DNA from: Ypsolopha sequella
Taxonomy: Eukaryota; Arthropoda; Insecta; Lepidoptera; Ypsolophidae
Direction: 5' to 3'
Length of the DNA: 64,000 nucleotides
Assembly: GCA_934047225.1 (NCBI GenBank)
Contig: OW203987.1
Coordinates: 1,515,501 to 1,579,500, forward strand
The notes beneath the pieces were generated by a model, which did no database searches, had not been told where the DNA came from, and saw nothing but the letters and a program-made list of their open reading frames with translations. Shown piece after piece: positions 1 through 10,168 of the stretch (the first letter of the stretch is position 1; each line of letters starts with the position of its first letter). The translations under genes were made by a program, and so were the position numbers.

Positions 1-109
1 GTAATCTCTGTTGACCCGTGTTGTGTGTGTGTTGGTTGTTGGGTTGGTAGTAGAGTCCTTGCAGCTGACTGCTGGACGCTGACGATGATATGTTGTTGTT
101 TTCCTCTTG
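1..109 (-). CDS. Unidentified gene, coding exon 3 (partial, continues past the left edge)
   Basis: After an acceptor (TTTAATTTCAG|CAA, AG at 111-110) the phase-0 frame stays open to the window edge. It reads QEENNNISSSASSSQLQGLY and then a YQPNNQHTHN-type low-complexity tail. The first residues complete the IKQE sumoylation motif begun by exon 2. It was too short and too close to the edge to stand out as an ORF; the evidence is the splice signal plus the composition match to exon 2. Confidence 0.55.
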
Positions 110-1265
110 CTGAAATTAAATGAAAAACCTAAATTAATACAATGTTATACCTCTACCGTGTTGTGACATTCAGTTTGTTCGGAGTCAAACACTCAATATG
201 TGATATTGCTGTTATGTCACTCACAGGATTACAGCCATTTACAGGAACACAAGATGACACTTGTTTTATGTTTTACAAAAACTGGAAAGTTTTATCTCCG
301 CCCCCACCCCCCCCCCCCCCTGCGAATACGAATCCTGGCTTCGACTTTTCAGCGAAAGGACAATTTATCATTTAAAATCTATGTAAAAACATCAATTCAT
401 CCATCCATCAGCCTGTGTTCGTCAACTGCTGGACATAGGCCTCTCTTCAATATTTTACCACTCTTATAATTTCACCCGTCATCCTCATCCAGCCGCTACC
501 CGCAACGTCCTTCATAAAAAACATAATGTAATTAGATTTATTATTACGTTCCAAAGAAGTTATTAGTAGGGAAGTAGAAATATTACAGTTCAAATACTAT
601 GCATATCAATACTGAAAAACCCACTGGGTCACAAGATTGATAGTCCGACACGTTCTATCGAATTTACTAAACAGTTACGTGTATCTTTAAAGTCAAGTCA
701 AGCAACAAAGCAAAAACAAGGTACCTTGATTTCAATAGGTGGAACTGCGGACGCGGTAGAATTCGTCAGATCGGTGAAAAACGTATCAAAGTTGTCAAAG
801 GCAGTTTCTCCGAGCTGTTTCAGGATATCATCAGGATCCGCAGCTTCAGAGCCGTCTGCTTCTAGCGTCAGACCTCCGACGATGGTTGACAACTCCGCTT
901 GTGACAGTTCGCCGAGTGATGTCGCTACTGATGTCGCCATCTGTTGAAGTTGGGCTGCCGCTTGGCCTCCAGCTGCCGCTACCGCGTCCTGAAATAGAAA
1001 AAATTATACACATTAAATATGCAATACCATAAAGTTCTAAGGCAATAAATACAGATTAAACTAAATGATAAATTAATTTAAGTTTTTGTTACTCAACGCA
1101 CAGATGGTGTTGCTCTCAAAATGTAGGGGCTATACATAATCATTAAACAAAAATAAAAATTATATAGGTACGCACATTATACAAGCTCACCTGGAGGCAA
1201 TTGGAAAGGTCCACCATCCTGCCTTCATTTTCCCCAGACCACCATTCGTCCTCAATAAATGGCAT
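1..1265 (-). CDS. 5' part of an unidentified gene, probably a transcription factor (three coding exons, runs off the left edge)
   Basis: Three minus-strand exons (1265-1191, 988-725, 109-1) join in phase 0 at both junctions and give at least 149 residues with no stop. Seen: an acidic start with paired Trp, an Ala/Gln-rich stretch, a Ser/Leu/Glu-rich helix-like part, an acidic-aromatic patch (DNFDTFFTDL) and a Ser/Asn/Gln-rich low-complexity tail. The second junction creates IEIKQEE, which fits the psi-K-x-E sumoylation consensus. Known: such acidic-aromatic patches plus SUMO sites are common in activation regions of transcription factors. Inferred: the DNA-binding domain lies left of the window. 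The layout loosely recalls the N-terminus of KLF5/dar1-type Kruppel-like factors, but no diagnostic domain is visible, so no symbol is given. Joining phases and clean GT/AG sites make the gene model fairly secure; its identity is not. Confidence 0.65.
110..724 (-). other. Intron of the left-edge gene; holds a LINE tail and a poly-C tract
   Basis: About 0.6 kb of AT-rich sequence between exons 2 and 3. It contains a C homopolymer run near 300-320 and an RTE-type LINE 3' fragment near 395-510. The frames here (one with a run of prolines from the C tract) have no splice or composition support and are not called as genes. Confidence 0.5.
395..510 (-). mobile_element. 5'-truncated RTE-type LINE, 3' tail fragment
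   Basis: On the minus strand this encodes a degenerate EAYVQQLTNTG ending followed by a TGGATGGATG tail. That resembles the C-terminus and short-repeat tail of lepidopteran RTE-like LINEs. Better preserved copies lie at 7769-7893 and 33306-33440. A dead fragment. Confidence 0.55.
725..988 (-). CDS. Unidentified gene, coding exon 2 (88 codons)
   Basis: Bounded by an acceptor with a pyrimidine tract (TTTCTATTTCAG|GAC) and a donor (AAG|GTACCT). Its length of 264 nt is exactly 88 codons, phase 0 at both ends. It encodes an Ala/Gln-rich opening (DAVAAAGGQAAAQLQQ), then a Ser/Leu/Glu-rich helix-like segment, an acidic stretch (EADGSEAADPDD) and the aromatic patch DNFDTFFTDL, and ends PPIEIK. This is the most convincing coding segment near the left edge; the opposite strand is also open here but lacks exon boundaries. 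Confidence 0.7.
1191..1265 (-). CDS. Unidentified gene, coding exon 1 (25 codons)
   Basis: Begins with ATG at 1265-1263; a G at -3 gives a reasonable initiation context. It encodes MPFIEDEWWSGENEGRMVDL followed by SNCLQ and ends at a consensus donor (CAG|GTGAGC, GT at 1190-1189). The frame is open upstream to about 1358, but only from a GTG, so the ATG at 1265 is preferred. The sequence just upstream on this strand (about 1266-1345) is GC- and CpG-rich, as expected for a promoter-proximal 5' UTR. Confidence 0.6.
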
Positions 1266-2070
1266 CGCCAGCGCCGAGCTCGGCGGCGCTTGCGTCCCCG
1301 CCACCGTGCCGCGGGTATTACACGCCAGGTGGCGCTGTTCACAGTTCTCACAACACACAACTTATCACTAATAAAATATTGTACGAAAACGTATCTACAC
1401 TAATAAATTCGATAGAATATTTTGGCAGCGTTTTGGACGGAGCGAAGAACATTATTCGATGTATAAATATATTTTTTGTTTTATGTACTTCGTTGTAAAG
1501 AACACATTTTGGTTTTGAACACTTTTGCTTCTCTTCCAGTCCGTTTCTGTCTTCCGCCAGGTTACCTCACGCCTCGAACACCGCTTATCTTCAACAGCGA
1601 CCTGCGAAAACAGGAAACGTAGGCTTTCACGTCTTTCAAAAGGGTCAAGCAAAATGGTTTGAAAGGTCAAGCGTATTTGTTAGACACACTAGACAGTAGT
1701 GAGTGGCGACAATCACCATATTGCGGGTAAGAACTAAATTATTTATGAAAATTATAACTTTTAATTGCATTATTTCCAATGAGTTCAAAAGGATTATTTC
1801 CCATGTAGATGCTACGATAAAATAAATATACGAGTACATAATACAATACATAGGTACATATTCCAATAAAACTTACTTATGATCATTTTTGAGCCATCAA
1901 CCAGTCTTTTTGACTTTAAAGTGACAGTAAGGGTAAGGGAAACTATTGTATTTTTTTTTCGAAATCTGCTCTCTCGCTCTAACTTGGTAGTCTTATAGAG
2001 AGAAAAATAGTACCTACCTAATGAATGTTACCGTACAGTACAGTTTATTACAAAAGGTAAATAAATGTGG

Positions 2071-2887
2071 TTTTTAGGGTTCTGTAGTACCTTAAAGGTA
2101 CAAAAGGAACCTTTATGGTGAGACTCCGTTGTCCGTCCGTCCGTATGTCACAGCCTCATAACTTTAGCACCGTTAATAATAAAGGCTTGATATTTGGTAC
2201 AAAAATAGCATTAATTTGCCCACATAACACGGTGTAAAAAAGAATTAACATTTTTTTAATTGTTCAAAATATTTCCAATACAAAAGAGAGAAAAAATAAC
2301 TTCCTAAAAATACGGTATAATATCAAATTGTTGACGTTAAAGAGCTGATTTTAAAAATATATATCTTGACAATATTTAATTTCGAGAAATATTTGAAATT
2401 ACACAAAAAAATAATATGTCTCCGAAACTGGTAGTCCGAAAAGTATGAAAAACTGTTGATTATAGGTCATAGCTGGTCAATTACAGGAAAACTATAACAA
2501 TTGAAAAAAAGTTGCACACAAATGAGAAATACGGACAAAAGTAAAAGTTAAGTTGTATAAAAATATACAACATGGGTATCAAATGGTAGGTACTAGAGAG
2601 CTGATTGTTAAAATGTATAGCTTGGCTATATTTACTTGCATCTATTTCGATATGCCCTCGAAACACCCCAAAAAAATGTATCTCCCCCCCTTATCTCCAA
2701 AAATGGTAGACCGAAAAATATAAAAAAAATCATGGTAATATGTGCTTACGTAAAGATTACAGGAAAATTATAGTGGTTGAGAAATTCACGAACACAAAAT
2801 GAGAAAATTAAATTTTCTGTTCCCAAAACTGTCGAATTACGGAAATCTAGGTGCGCGAGTCTGACTCGCACTTGACCGGTTTTTTTA
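2071..2887 (+). mobile_element. GGGTTCCGTA...CCGGTTTTTT repeat family, long copy
   Basis: Starts TTTTTAGGGTTCTGTAG and is followed within 80 bp by the family's GTCCGTCCGTCCGTATGTC tract. It ends with GCGCGAGTCTGACTCGCAC and ACCGGTTTTTTT. The same ends recur at 13085, 17522, 26839, 28838 and 59346. No long ORF is seen, so it is probably non-autonomous. I cannot assign a superfamily from sequence alone. Confidence 0.7.
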
Positions 2888-3755
2888 GACAGTCGCGGTT
2901 ATTATCAAACACAATGCACGATGAATATGGCGTTTACACCCGCTGAAATATATGTAGATCGTAATAAAAGCAAAAATCTTGGTAGGAACCCGTTAACTTT
3001 GTAAATGAATATCTCATCAATTATTTATAAGTATCATTATATATTTATAATATAGCCACTACCTTCAGGTTCGTCTGTTATTTTATAGATAGACAGATGA
3101 TTACCTTCAGACTTTTTGCCTAACTAATGTAATGTCAGCTACATAATTCTGCTCTAAGAGTTGAACACATCAATAGACGCTCTAATCTGCATCGAAAACA
3201 ACTTATTCATTGTTGCTGATAAACAATGAACCTGCCGTCCTCAATTTTGCACTCAACATGGCAATTAGCAGATTGGATCGTCTATTTAGGTTCGACAAGG
3301 TCCCTAGCCGTGTGGTCTCTAGGTCCCCTATCCTGTCGCGATCACCTGGCCACATCCCGGTGTATGTCGAACCTGCGTCGGCCGAGCATAGAGTCAGCTC
3401 ACCGCTCCCCAGCGCCGAGCCCGCAGCGTCGCCGCGTCTGTGGACCAAGAGAGAGAGACTTTGTTAGGACACTAGCAAATATAATAATAATATGTTATCA
3501 TGGAATGTATGCGGAAGTGTTTCAATCTGTTAGTAACCAAGGGTTCGTTTCAACAACGATTTTTTTGTCGCATCTTGGTATGGGGTAACCCTGTCGCCGT
3601 ACTTCAGGCATATGACTAAATACATGCTTTTTATAGCATACAGGTTTCATCACAGTGTTTTCGCTCGTCGTTCAGTAAGTGGTAAGTATACAAATAGTGT
3701 GCACATCAATAGGTGGTGGTGCATGCTCAAGCAGCAGGATCCCGTGTCATGTGTT

Positions 3756-3985
3756 AACATTTCAAGTCCAGCATCACCCTACCATCTAAGCTACAGTCGC
3801 TTGCAACAATTCTTGTGAATTGTGAAGACCTGGCAGCCAACTTGAATCTGATATCACAAGACTCGGGGATACGGACTCCTGTTCAGCATTTGCTCAAGAA
3901 GAAATTAAAATTATTTGAAATGATCACTGCTCAGAAAAATTACAACCATAAAAAAATCAAGGTTTTATTTTCAAGATGGAATTAA
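3756..3985 (+). pseudogene. Open-frame remnant, weakly reminiscent of THAP/P-element transposases
   Basis: A frame open from about 3756 to a TAA at 3983-3985 reads ...SKLQSLATILVNCEDLAAN... and then a Lys/Leu-rich helical part, LLKKKLKLFEMITAQKNY. It has no ATG, and a possible acceptor (TTTCAAG) lies near its start. The composition is more protein-like than neighbouring frames, and the Leu/Lys helix vaguely resembles the zipper region after the THAP domain. This is a weak similarity only; it may be an exon, a transposon remnant or chance. Confidence 0.2.
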
Positions 3986-4750
3986 TAATTGGATGGAAGA
4001 AGTTACTTTTAGGAATAAATCCGACCTTGCCTTCTGACTCTTTTTGTTTTTTATATCTTGTTTTTTGTGCGATAAAGTGTTTATTAATTTATTGATTCAT
4101 TCATTCATTTAAAGGTTTGTCCTATATAACGTGATCGTAAGTTAAACGTAAGTTGAATAACGGGATACATTATACAATGACTATTTAATATTGCAATCGA
4201 GCCAATGATTTAATTAATTATTTAAAGATTACCATTTTCTTATTTAAGTGTCGCTTCATTAATTAGTCATGATAATTAGCCCGATCTACGTATAAAAGTC
4301 CACAATGCCGCTTAAAACACACGCTTCTTCTAAAACTTTGGTAAAATAAAAACGATAAGCAATGACAAACCGACAAATCGTAGCAACACCATAACAATAA
4401 ACAATGTCTCGAACACAATGTGCGGAACCCACATGGTTCTATCGAAAACTAGACCTCATTGGGAAAACTCGGAAAAAAACAGCACAATAGCTCCACGCAC
4501 CGTCTCTTTCTTTATTTAGTGTAGCTTCTTTCTATAATTAGTGTAACTTCTTTCTCCGCAATCACACGCGCGGGCAAGAACCAAGTGACTTTTGTTTTCT
4601 AAGCAATCTCTAGCACTTCCGGAGGGAGGGGATAGTTACGTGCTTATTTGGTATATATATTTGTTTAATTTAGTTTTGTTTGTACTTGGTCACTACAGAC
4701 CGTTTTTGACACCTAAAAGGAAGATAACCAGTCTCCCGTTACGGCTTCTT

Positions 4751-4994
4751 GTAGTGACCTCATACCGGAACATGACGAGTCGCTTGGCGGCATGCTTCTA
4801 GTAGTGACGTCATACTGGAACATGACGAGTCGCTTGGTGGCATGCTTCTAGTAGTGACGTCATACTGGAACATGACGAGTCGCTTGGTGGCATGCTTCTA
4901 GTAGTGACGTCATACCGGAACATGACGAGTCGCTTGGCGGCATGCTTCTAGTAGTAACGTAATACCGGAACATGACGAGTCGCTTGGCGGCATG
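4751..4994 (+). repeat. 50-bp minisatellite, 5 copies, carrying CRE palindromes
   Basis: Units start at 4751, 4801, 4851, 4901 and 4951, with an exact 50-bp period and a truncated last unit. Each contains GAACATGACGAGTCGCTTGG. Units 2, 3 and 4 carry the perfect CRE palindrome TGACGTCA; unit 1 has TGACCTCA and unit 5 TAACGTAA. It lies between the two divergent genes, about 3.5 kb from the left-hand start codon and 4.9 kb from that of Lsm11. Confidence 0.85.
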
Positions 4995-5699
4995 GTGATG
5001 TCATGAGGGTGGTGACAAGTCACGGCCGAAGCATCCCACTTGTTAAATATATAAAATAAAAGCGTATCTATAATTTTGTCTATATTAAAGTGATTATTGG
5101 TCAAGTGGTCAGTCACATGACGCCAATTCCGGAAATTGTTTTTTTTTTTGCCAAAGTTATTTCGTCTACCAGCCTTTTGTTTTAAATTTCTATCAAATCA
5201 TATCCATTGATGTCACTACACGATAAACAAATGAGCAGATGCAAGTCAAATCAGTGAGTGACAGATCTTAGGAAGGTGTCGACGATGACGTTATAGTTAT
5301 GTGTTTCGCACTGCAAGTGACGACTGTACACAATACAATTAACGCGAAACTTTAAATGTGGTTTAAGGGTGGTGGTAACTGCTAGATTGTATGTAAGGAG
5401 TCATTGACTCTACGCCAACGTCGTCGTCATGACAACCGCTACGCAGCGCAGGCGTTGCGGCTACGTTATGTAACAAATGAGTAAATGAGATTCAACGCGC
5501 CGCGCGCCGTTCGGAACGCAGATGATCGGTTTCAATCTTGTGAATTGCAGTTAGTCGCGTATCCTTATGGTTTATCTGCAGTATTTATTTACAACTATCG
5601 ATATTTGTACAACTTTTACCACATCTTTCTTCGATTAACTAGTCCGTCGACCAACGAACTAATGAATTTTAGTTAGAATAATTTAATTTAGACATTTCT

Positions 5700-6150
5700 T
5701 TTTCGTGAATTTCTCAAACGCTATATTTTTCCTGTAATCTTTACGTAAAATCTTTTTTTTTTCATATAATTCGGTCCACCAGTTTTGGAGATAAGGGGGG
5801 GACATACATTTTTTGTGGTTTTTCAGAGATTTTTGAAACCAGTGCCAGTAAATATAGTAAAAGTATATATATTTACAATAAAATTTTTAATATCTGTAAT
5901 TTGTTACCCATGTTGTATTTTTAGGATAATATTTCTTTTTCTCTGTTTTGTATTGGAAATATTTACAATTTTTTTTTATTTTTTTGCACCGTGTTATATG
6001 GGCAAATTAATGCTATCTTTGTGTCAAATTTCAAGTCTTTATCTTTAACGATGCTAAAGTTATGAGGCTGTGACATACGGACGGACGGATAACGGAGTTT
6101 CACCATAAATATTCTTTTTGTACCTTTTAGGTACTACGAAACCCTAAAAA
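5700..6150 (-). mobile_element. GGGTTCCGTA repeat family, inverted copy
   Basis: Reads in reverse: the right end carries ACGAAACCCTAAAAA, preceded by GACATACGGACGGACGG, the complement of the family's start. The interior is related to the 2071-2887 copy, including the sequence around AGATAAGGGGGGGACATAC. The left limit is approximate because the terminal CCGG end is missing. Confidence 0.6.
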
Positions 6151-7768
6151 TTATAAAAAAATAAATGTATTAAAGAATAACTTTATTCTCGTGTATAAGT
6201 AACAGCATGAAAATATAGTCTAAAGTGAAGCTGTTTTTAGACTAAAATTCATTATTTGTGTGAATATGCTCATAGTCCCTGCGGTCCGTAATAGAATTAC
6301 ATAGATAAAAGCTATGAATGAATTAAAGTGTGAGCGATGACTGGTCCGTAATTTGTGAGCTAGCAAACGATGTGAAAGATAGCTTATGATTCGGACCGCA
6401 TTAAAAAAGATACATCTTAACCATAACCTCTTATCACAGAATACAATACGATTATTTGATTTTATTTCGTCAAAGTGCCGTGATTCGTGATGGAACAAGA
6501 AGAGTTTGTAGCACTGTTCTTTAACGTAGACTCAGATAGCGACGAAAAAATATATATACATATAAATTCTTCCTTTTGGACGAAAAGTTCAACACGACTT
6601 TTTATTTGTTTCTCTCATGGCCGAATAAAACATATACTATGGTTTGTCTGATCTGAACTGCTGAAATAATGGAGCGAAAACAATTTTTGACATTCCATTC
6701 CGTTCAACGCTCACATCGTCGCCTCACCTCCGTCGCATGAGCCATGAAAGTCATACGAATGAATGAACGCATTTGCTTCACTCATGGATTATTAGCCATT
6801 CACCTCATTCATTCGTAATCGATTTTAGCGAAATAATTCTATTTCGAAACGCGGGGGGTATTTGTATGTATGGTATGGTTCACCTCAAATACAAGGGAAG
6901 TATTGCTTAAACAATTATTGTTGGAATATTTTTTCCGTCCATGGCGTCCATGATAAATTTTCTGTTACCCAGCGACCAATGCGCGTTGATATATACGCTA
7001 TTTTAATATAGTTGCTGTTGATATTTGTACCGAACCGAGACGTATTTTGGTTTTCTACGCCCCGGGCGAATACGATTGGGCCGCCTCCCTTAACCAACTG
7101 GCGAGGGAAAAAAAGGGAGTGCGTACGGGTGAGCCGCCAAATACGTATTTTTTTAATGTGAGTTTGTTAAAATTGCTAAAGATTCTAAATTACGAAACTG
7201 AAGGGCCGCCCCTTGGGACAGGGCCGCCCCGGGGGATCGCCCGAATGACCCTATGGAGAATACGTCACTGGTACCGAAACAGGGTGTTATTACCGAAAAA
7301 CTCGAGCTAATAAATGTATGGAGTTCGACAGATAAAACAGGTTTTTACGGTCGAGAAGGATAATTAGACAGACTGGGAATTGCCCCCCAGGTCGACCCAA
7401 GGTCGTCGGTGGCTACTGTGTAGTACGAGGGACTCCAGGGGGAGGCAGGGGCTATTATTATTTTTATCTATCAGCCTTACCGTTATGTATGTTCTGTAAT
7501 GGAGGAAATTATCTCCATATTAGCCAAGAAATGATCGTGGATTGCGTTGCGCGCGCGCCGCAAGGTCTCACATTATACACTAGGAAGTGATCTCAAGGTT
7601 TGTTAGATCATTTAGTATACCTTATTGTTTATTTTTATACTTAAATCAATTTAATTATAAAGTTGAAGAACGTTGTTATACATATATACATAATATTTGT
7701 TTTTTTAGTAATGGATTATTAATAGTACGATAATTATTTCAATTTTTATCAGTTAGGATAGGTCACGT

Positions 7769-7893
7769 CCATCCATCCATCCATCCATCAGCCTAGTTCG
7801 TCCACTGCTGGACATAAGCCTTTCCAGGACTTTGCCACTCCCGGCGGTCATCCTGGAAGAATTGCCATACTCACACACGCTGAGCAGGCGTCA
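7769..7893 (-). mobile_element. 5'-truncated RTE-type LINE, 3' end with ATGG-rich tail
   Basis: The minus strand reads a DDRREWQ...KAYVQQWTN ending, then a stop, then several TGGA tetranucleotides. That is the typical C-terminus and tail of lepidopteran RTE-like LINEs. Nearly identical over about 100 bp to the copy at 33306-33440, so the two probably come from one source element. It abuts the repeat that starts at 7901. Confidence 0.7.
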
Positions 7894-7900
7894 AGGTCAA

Positions 7901-8041
7901 CGGACAATTCTTTGAAAAATCATAAAAAAATAATGCTTAATTTATATACCAAAATAATGAAAACTATGTCTTAAAATGGCGTATATCCTCTGAAAAAAAA
8001 TAAAAAAAAACTTTTAAAAATTAAGCTATGGGAATTCTTTA
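7901..8041 (+). repeat. Interspersed repeat shared with 58898-59037
   Basis: Begins CGGACAATTCTTTGAAAAAT, includes AATGAAAACTATGTCTTAAA and ends near AAGCTATGGGAATTC. The same order of landmarks occurs at 58898-59037 in the same orientation. Function unknown; presumably part of a mobile element. Confidence 0.65.
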
Positions 8042-8139
8042 CAATATCTTAAGAAAATGATCATTTCTACACCAATAAACCATATTGTATATTTGTAAAA
8101 TATTATTGTTTTTATTTATTTTACTTCTTTTTTTTATAT

Positions 8140-8440
8140 TTCTCATTTGTGATCATTTTTTTTAAATCGCTATAGTTACTTACCTGTAATTGGCCAGTTA
8201 TGATCTATAATCGATATTTTTTTTCATATTTTTCGGTACACCAGTTTCCAAGATTATGGGGAGACATACATATTTCTGTGGTTTTTTAAAGATTTCTCGA
8301 AATCAGTGGCAGTAAATATAGTAAAAGCATATACTTTTACAATGAGCTTTTTAATACTCGTATCTACAATTTGATATCCATATTGTATTTTTATGATAAT
8401 ATTTTTTTATTTTTCCCATTTTTGTTTTAGTAATACTTTG
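8140..8440 (-). mobile_element. GGGTTCCGTA repeat family, inverted internal fragment
   Basis: Shares with the inverted copy at 5700-6150 the segment around TTTCGGTACACCAGTTTCCA, ATTATGGGGAGACATACAT and GCAGTAAATATAGTAAAAGC. Both ends of the element are missing, so the limits are approximate. Confidence 0.5.
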
Positions 8441-9739
8441 GAGAATCTTTAATTGAAACCACATTATCATACTAAACAAATGTCCCAAAGAAATATACCT
8501 GCGGAAATGAAAACATATTTAAAGTTTCCTTACTACTGAAAACCTATAAATTTTGTATGGGCATGTCCAATTTATATTTTCATTCTCGTAGCTACCCTAT
8601 CTTTTTTGGGAAAGTTGTTCAATATCATCAGTAGTTTTTTAAAACTGGCAGTTTTTGAACTGATATCTGTCGAATATATGAAGTTATTAATTGATAAAAA
8701 CTTTCGTTCGAGACGTTTGTGTAATTTTACATTTGTATTTAATGTTACCTGCAATGACTACGTTGAGTACAGTCAAACGTTTATGCATACATTAAACAAG
8801 TTGTTATACATTGGCTCAGATAAAGAACCAGTACATTGGTCTTATCTAAAAGTTGTATTTTTGCCGTTATAATTATTTCTTAATAATTGTTACAAATAAA
8901 AATAAAAGCAGCAGATTATGTCGGAGATACAACCGTACCTATATTATTTAAGCGAATACTTATTACCATGTGGTACTTTTTGCCATCACATTCAGCTTTG
9001 GGAAAACGTTGTTGTTTTCTTGATATTTACCGTTTTGGACCAAACAAACAAAAAACTTATTTCTATCTACACCCGGCGTACCACATATGATGATACAATA
9101 CACTTTCTCATTTCGCTATTATAATTATTATAATTTACTATTTTTAGTAATTTGACACTGCATGTTGTGGCATTAGATGTCAACCACAGAGAAAAGCATA
9201 AAGAATTATGTAAACTTCCTGATGGCAGCGCGCGCATTAAGCTTACTCATTTATAATTTGTTCATTATCGCGGTCAAATAAAAATCATTTTATCATGAAT
9301 GATAACTAAACAAATAATGAACGAATAAAAAACGTACTAATCTGTAATAAGAAATTAATAAATCATTCGTCAAAAATAAAAGGTTATCATAAACCTTTTT
9401 TTCACGAAAATATTCCGTCTAAATACAACTCTTATTGTTAAGCACTAAATACGAAAATGCCTTGATCTGCGGAATCTTTCCTGAAGTCGATCATGGAAGT
9501 ACATATCGTACAAGTTCTGAATTGGACCCCCTATCTATCTGAGGCGCGAACAAAGAAGCATTCGCTTCAAAAGCTTTATTTTACAATACCTACATTACAC
9601 ATTACGGTCAGATTTGTGACAAGTAGGTACAAAAAATGCTTGTACAAAGTTACAAATATTCGTATAAAGTTGCATGGTTCAAGTGTATGTTGGTAATAGA
9701 TGCTTTGATGCGACCAAAACGGAACTTCACCTTGTAGAA

Positions 9740-9873
9740 CAAAACGCACAAGTACAATGATGGCAGACTGACAGTTGACATTGACAGTTCTCGGCTCTGC
9801 CATGCAGGGCATTTATTTTGATTCTGTTTTGTTTTGGTACAATCCTTGAATTCGACGATATTGATCAATCAAA
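9740..9873 (+). promoter_or_regulatory. Putative promoter and 5' UTR of Lsm11
   Basis: The sequence just upstream of the Lsm11 ATG contains a cluster of TGACAGT-type words (TGACAGTTGACATTGACAGT at 9769-9788), which often occur near insect transcription starts (inference). No TATA box is evident. The ATG at 9874 has A at -3 (TCAAAATGT), a good initiation context. Confidence 0.35.
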
Positions 9874-10168
9874 ATGTCCAGTGATAATAAATCAGATTCC
9901 TCAACATCAGAGTCAGAAGTCAGTGCTAGCAGTTCAAGTTTTGATCCTGTGAAAGCGTTATATTCTTCTAAAACTAAAGTGCCGGTCAAGAATGCGCCTA
10001 TGTACGAAACCGTTCAACAATTCGAAGCTGTTCAAAAGGGTGGAAAAGCTATTGCTGTAGGTCAAAACTCCTTGGTAGAAAAGAGAGAGAAAGAGAAGAT
10101 TCAGGCGAAGATACAAAAGGAGAAGGAAATAGAAGATATTAACAAACAACGGTTTAGTGCATACCAAG
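9874..10168 (+). CDS. Lsm11: Lsm11 exon 1: N-terminal FLASH-binding region
   Basis: ATG at 9874, 98 codons plus 1 nt; donor CAAG|GTAATT. It encodes a Ser-rich acidic leader (residues 1-22), the conserved FDPVKALYS...NAPMYETVQQFEA block (about 23-52) and a Lys/Glu-rich charged helix (about 66-97, EKREKEKIQAKIQKEKEIED). In animal LSm11 the equivalent N-terminal block contacts FLASH to recruit the histone cleavage complex. The frame reads on past the splice site for 22 codons into intron sequence, which is not coding. Confidence 0.9.

Larger units (their letters stand above)
1266..9873. other. Intergenic stretch between two divergent genes
   Basis: About 8.6 kb between the divergently oriented left-edge gene and Lsm11. 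No confident gene. It holds copies of the GGGTTCCGTA repeat family (2071-2887, about 5700-6150, about 8140-8440), a possible coding remnant (3756-3985), a CpG-rich patch (about 3350-3450), the 50-bp CRE array (4751-4994), a GC-rich repeat patch (about 7050-7260) and an RTE LINE tail (7769-7893). The remainder is AT-rich sequence in which nothing is recognised. Confidence 0.6.

Noticed and set aside
726..947. Plus-strand frame opposite exon 2 of the left-edge gene
   Set aside because: Antisense shadow; only the minus strand has an acceptor and donor in phase with the neighbouring exons.
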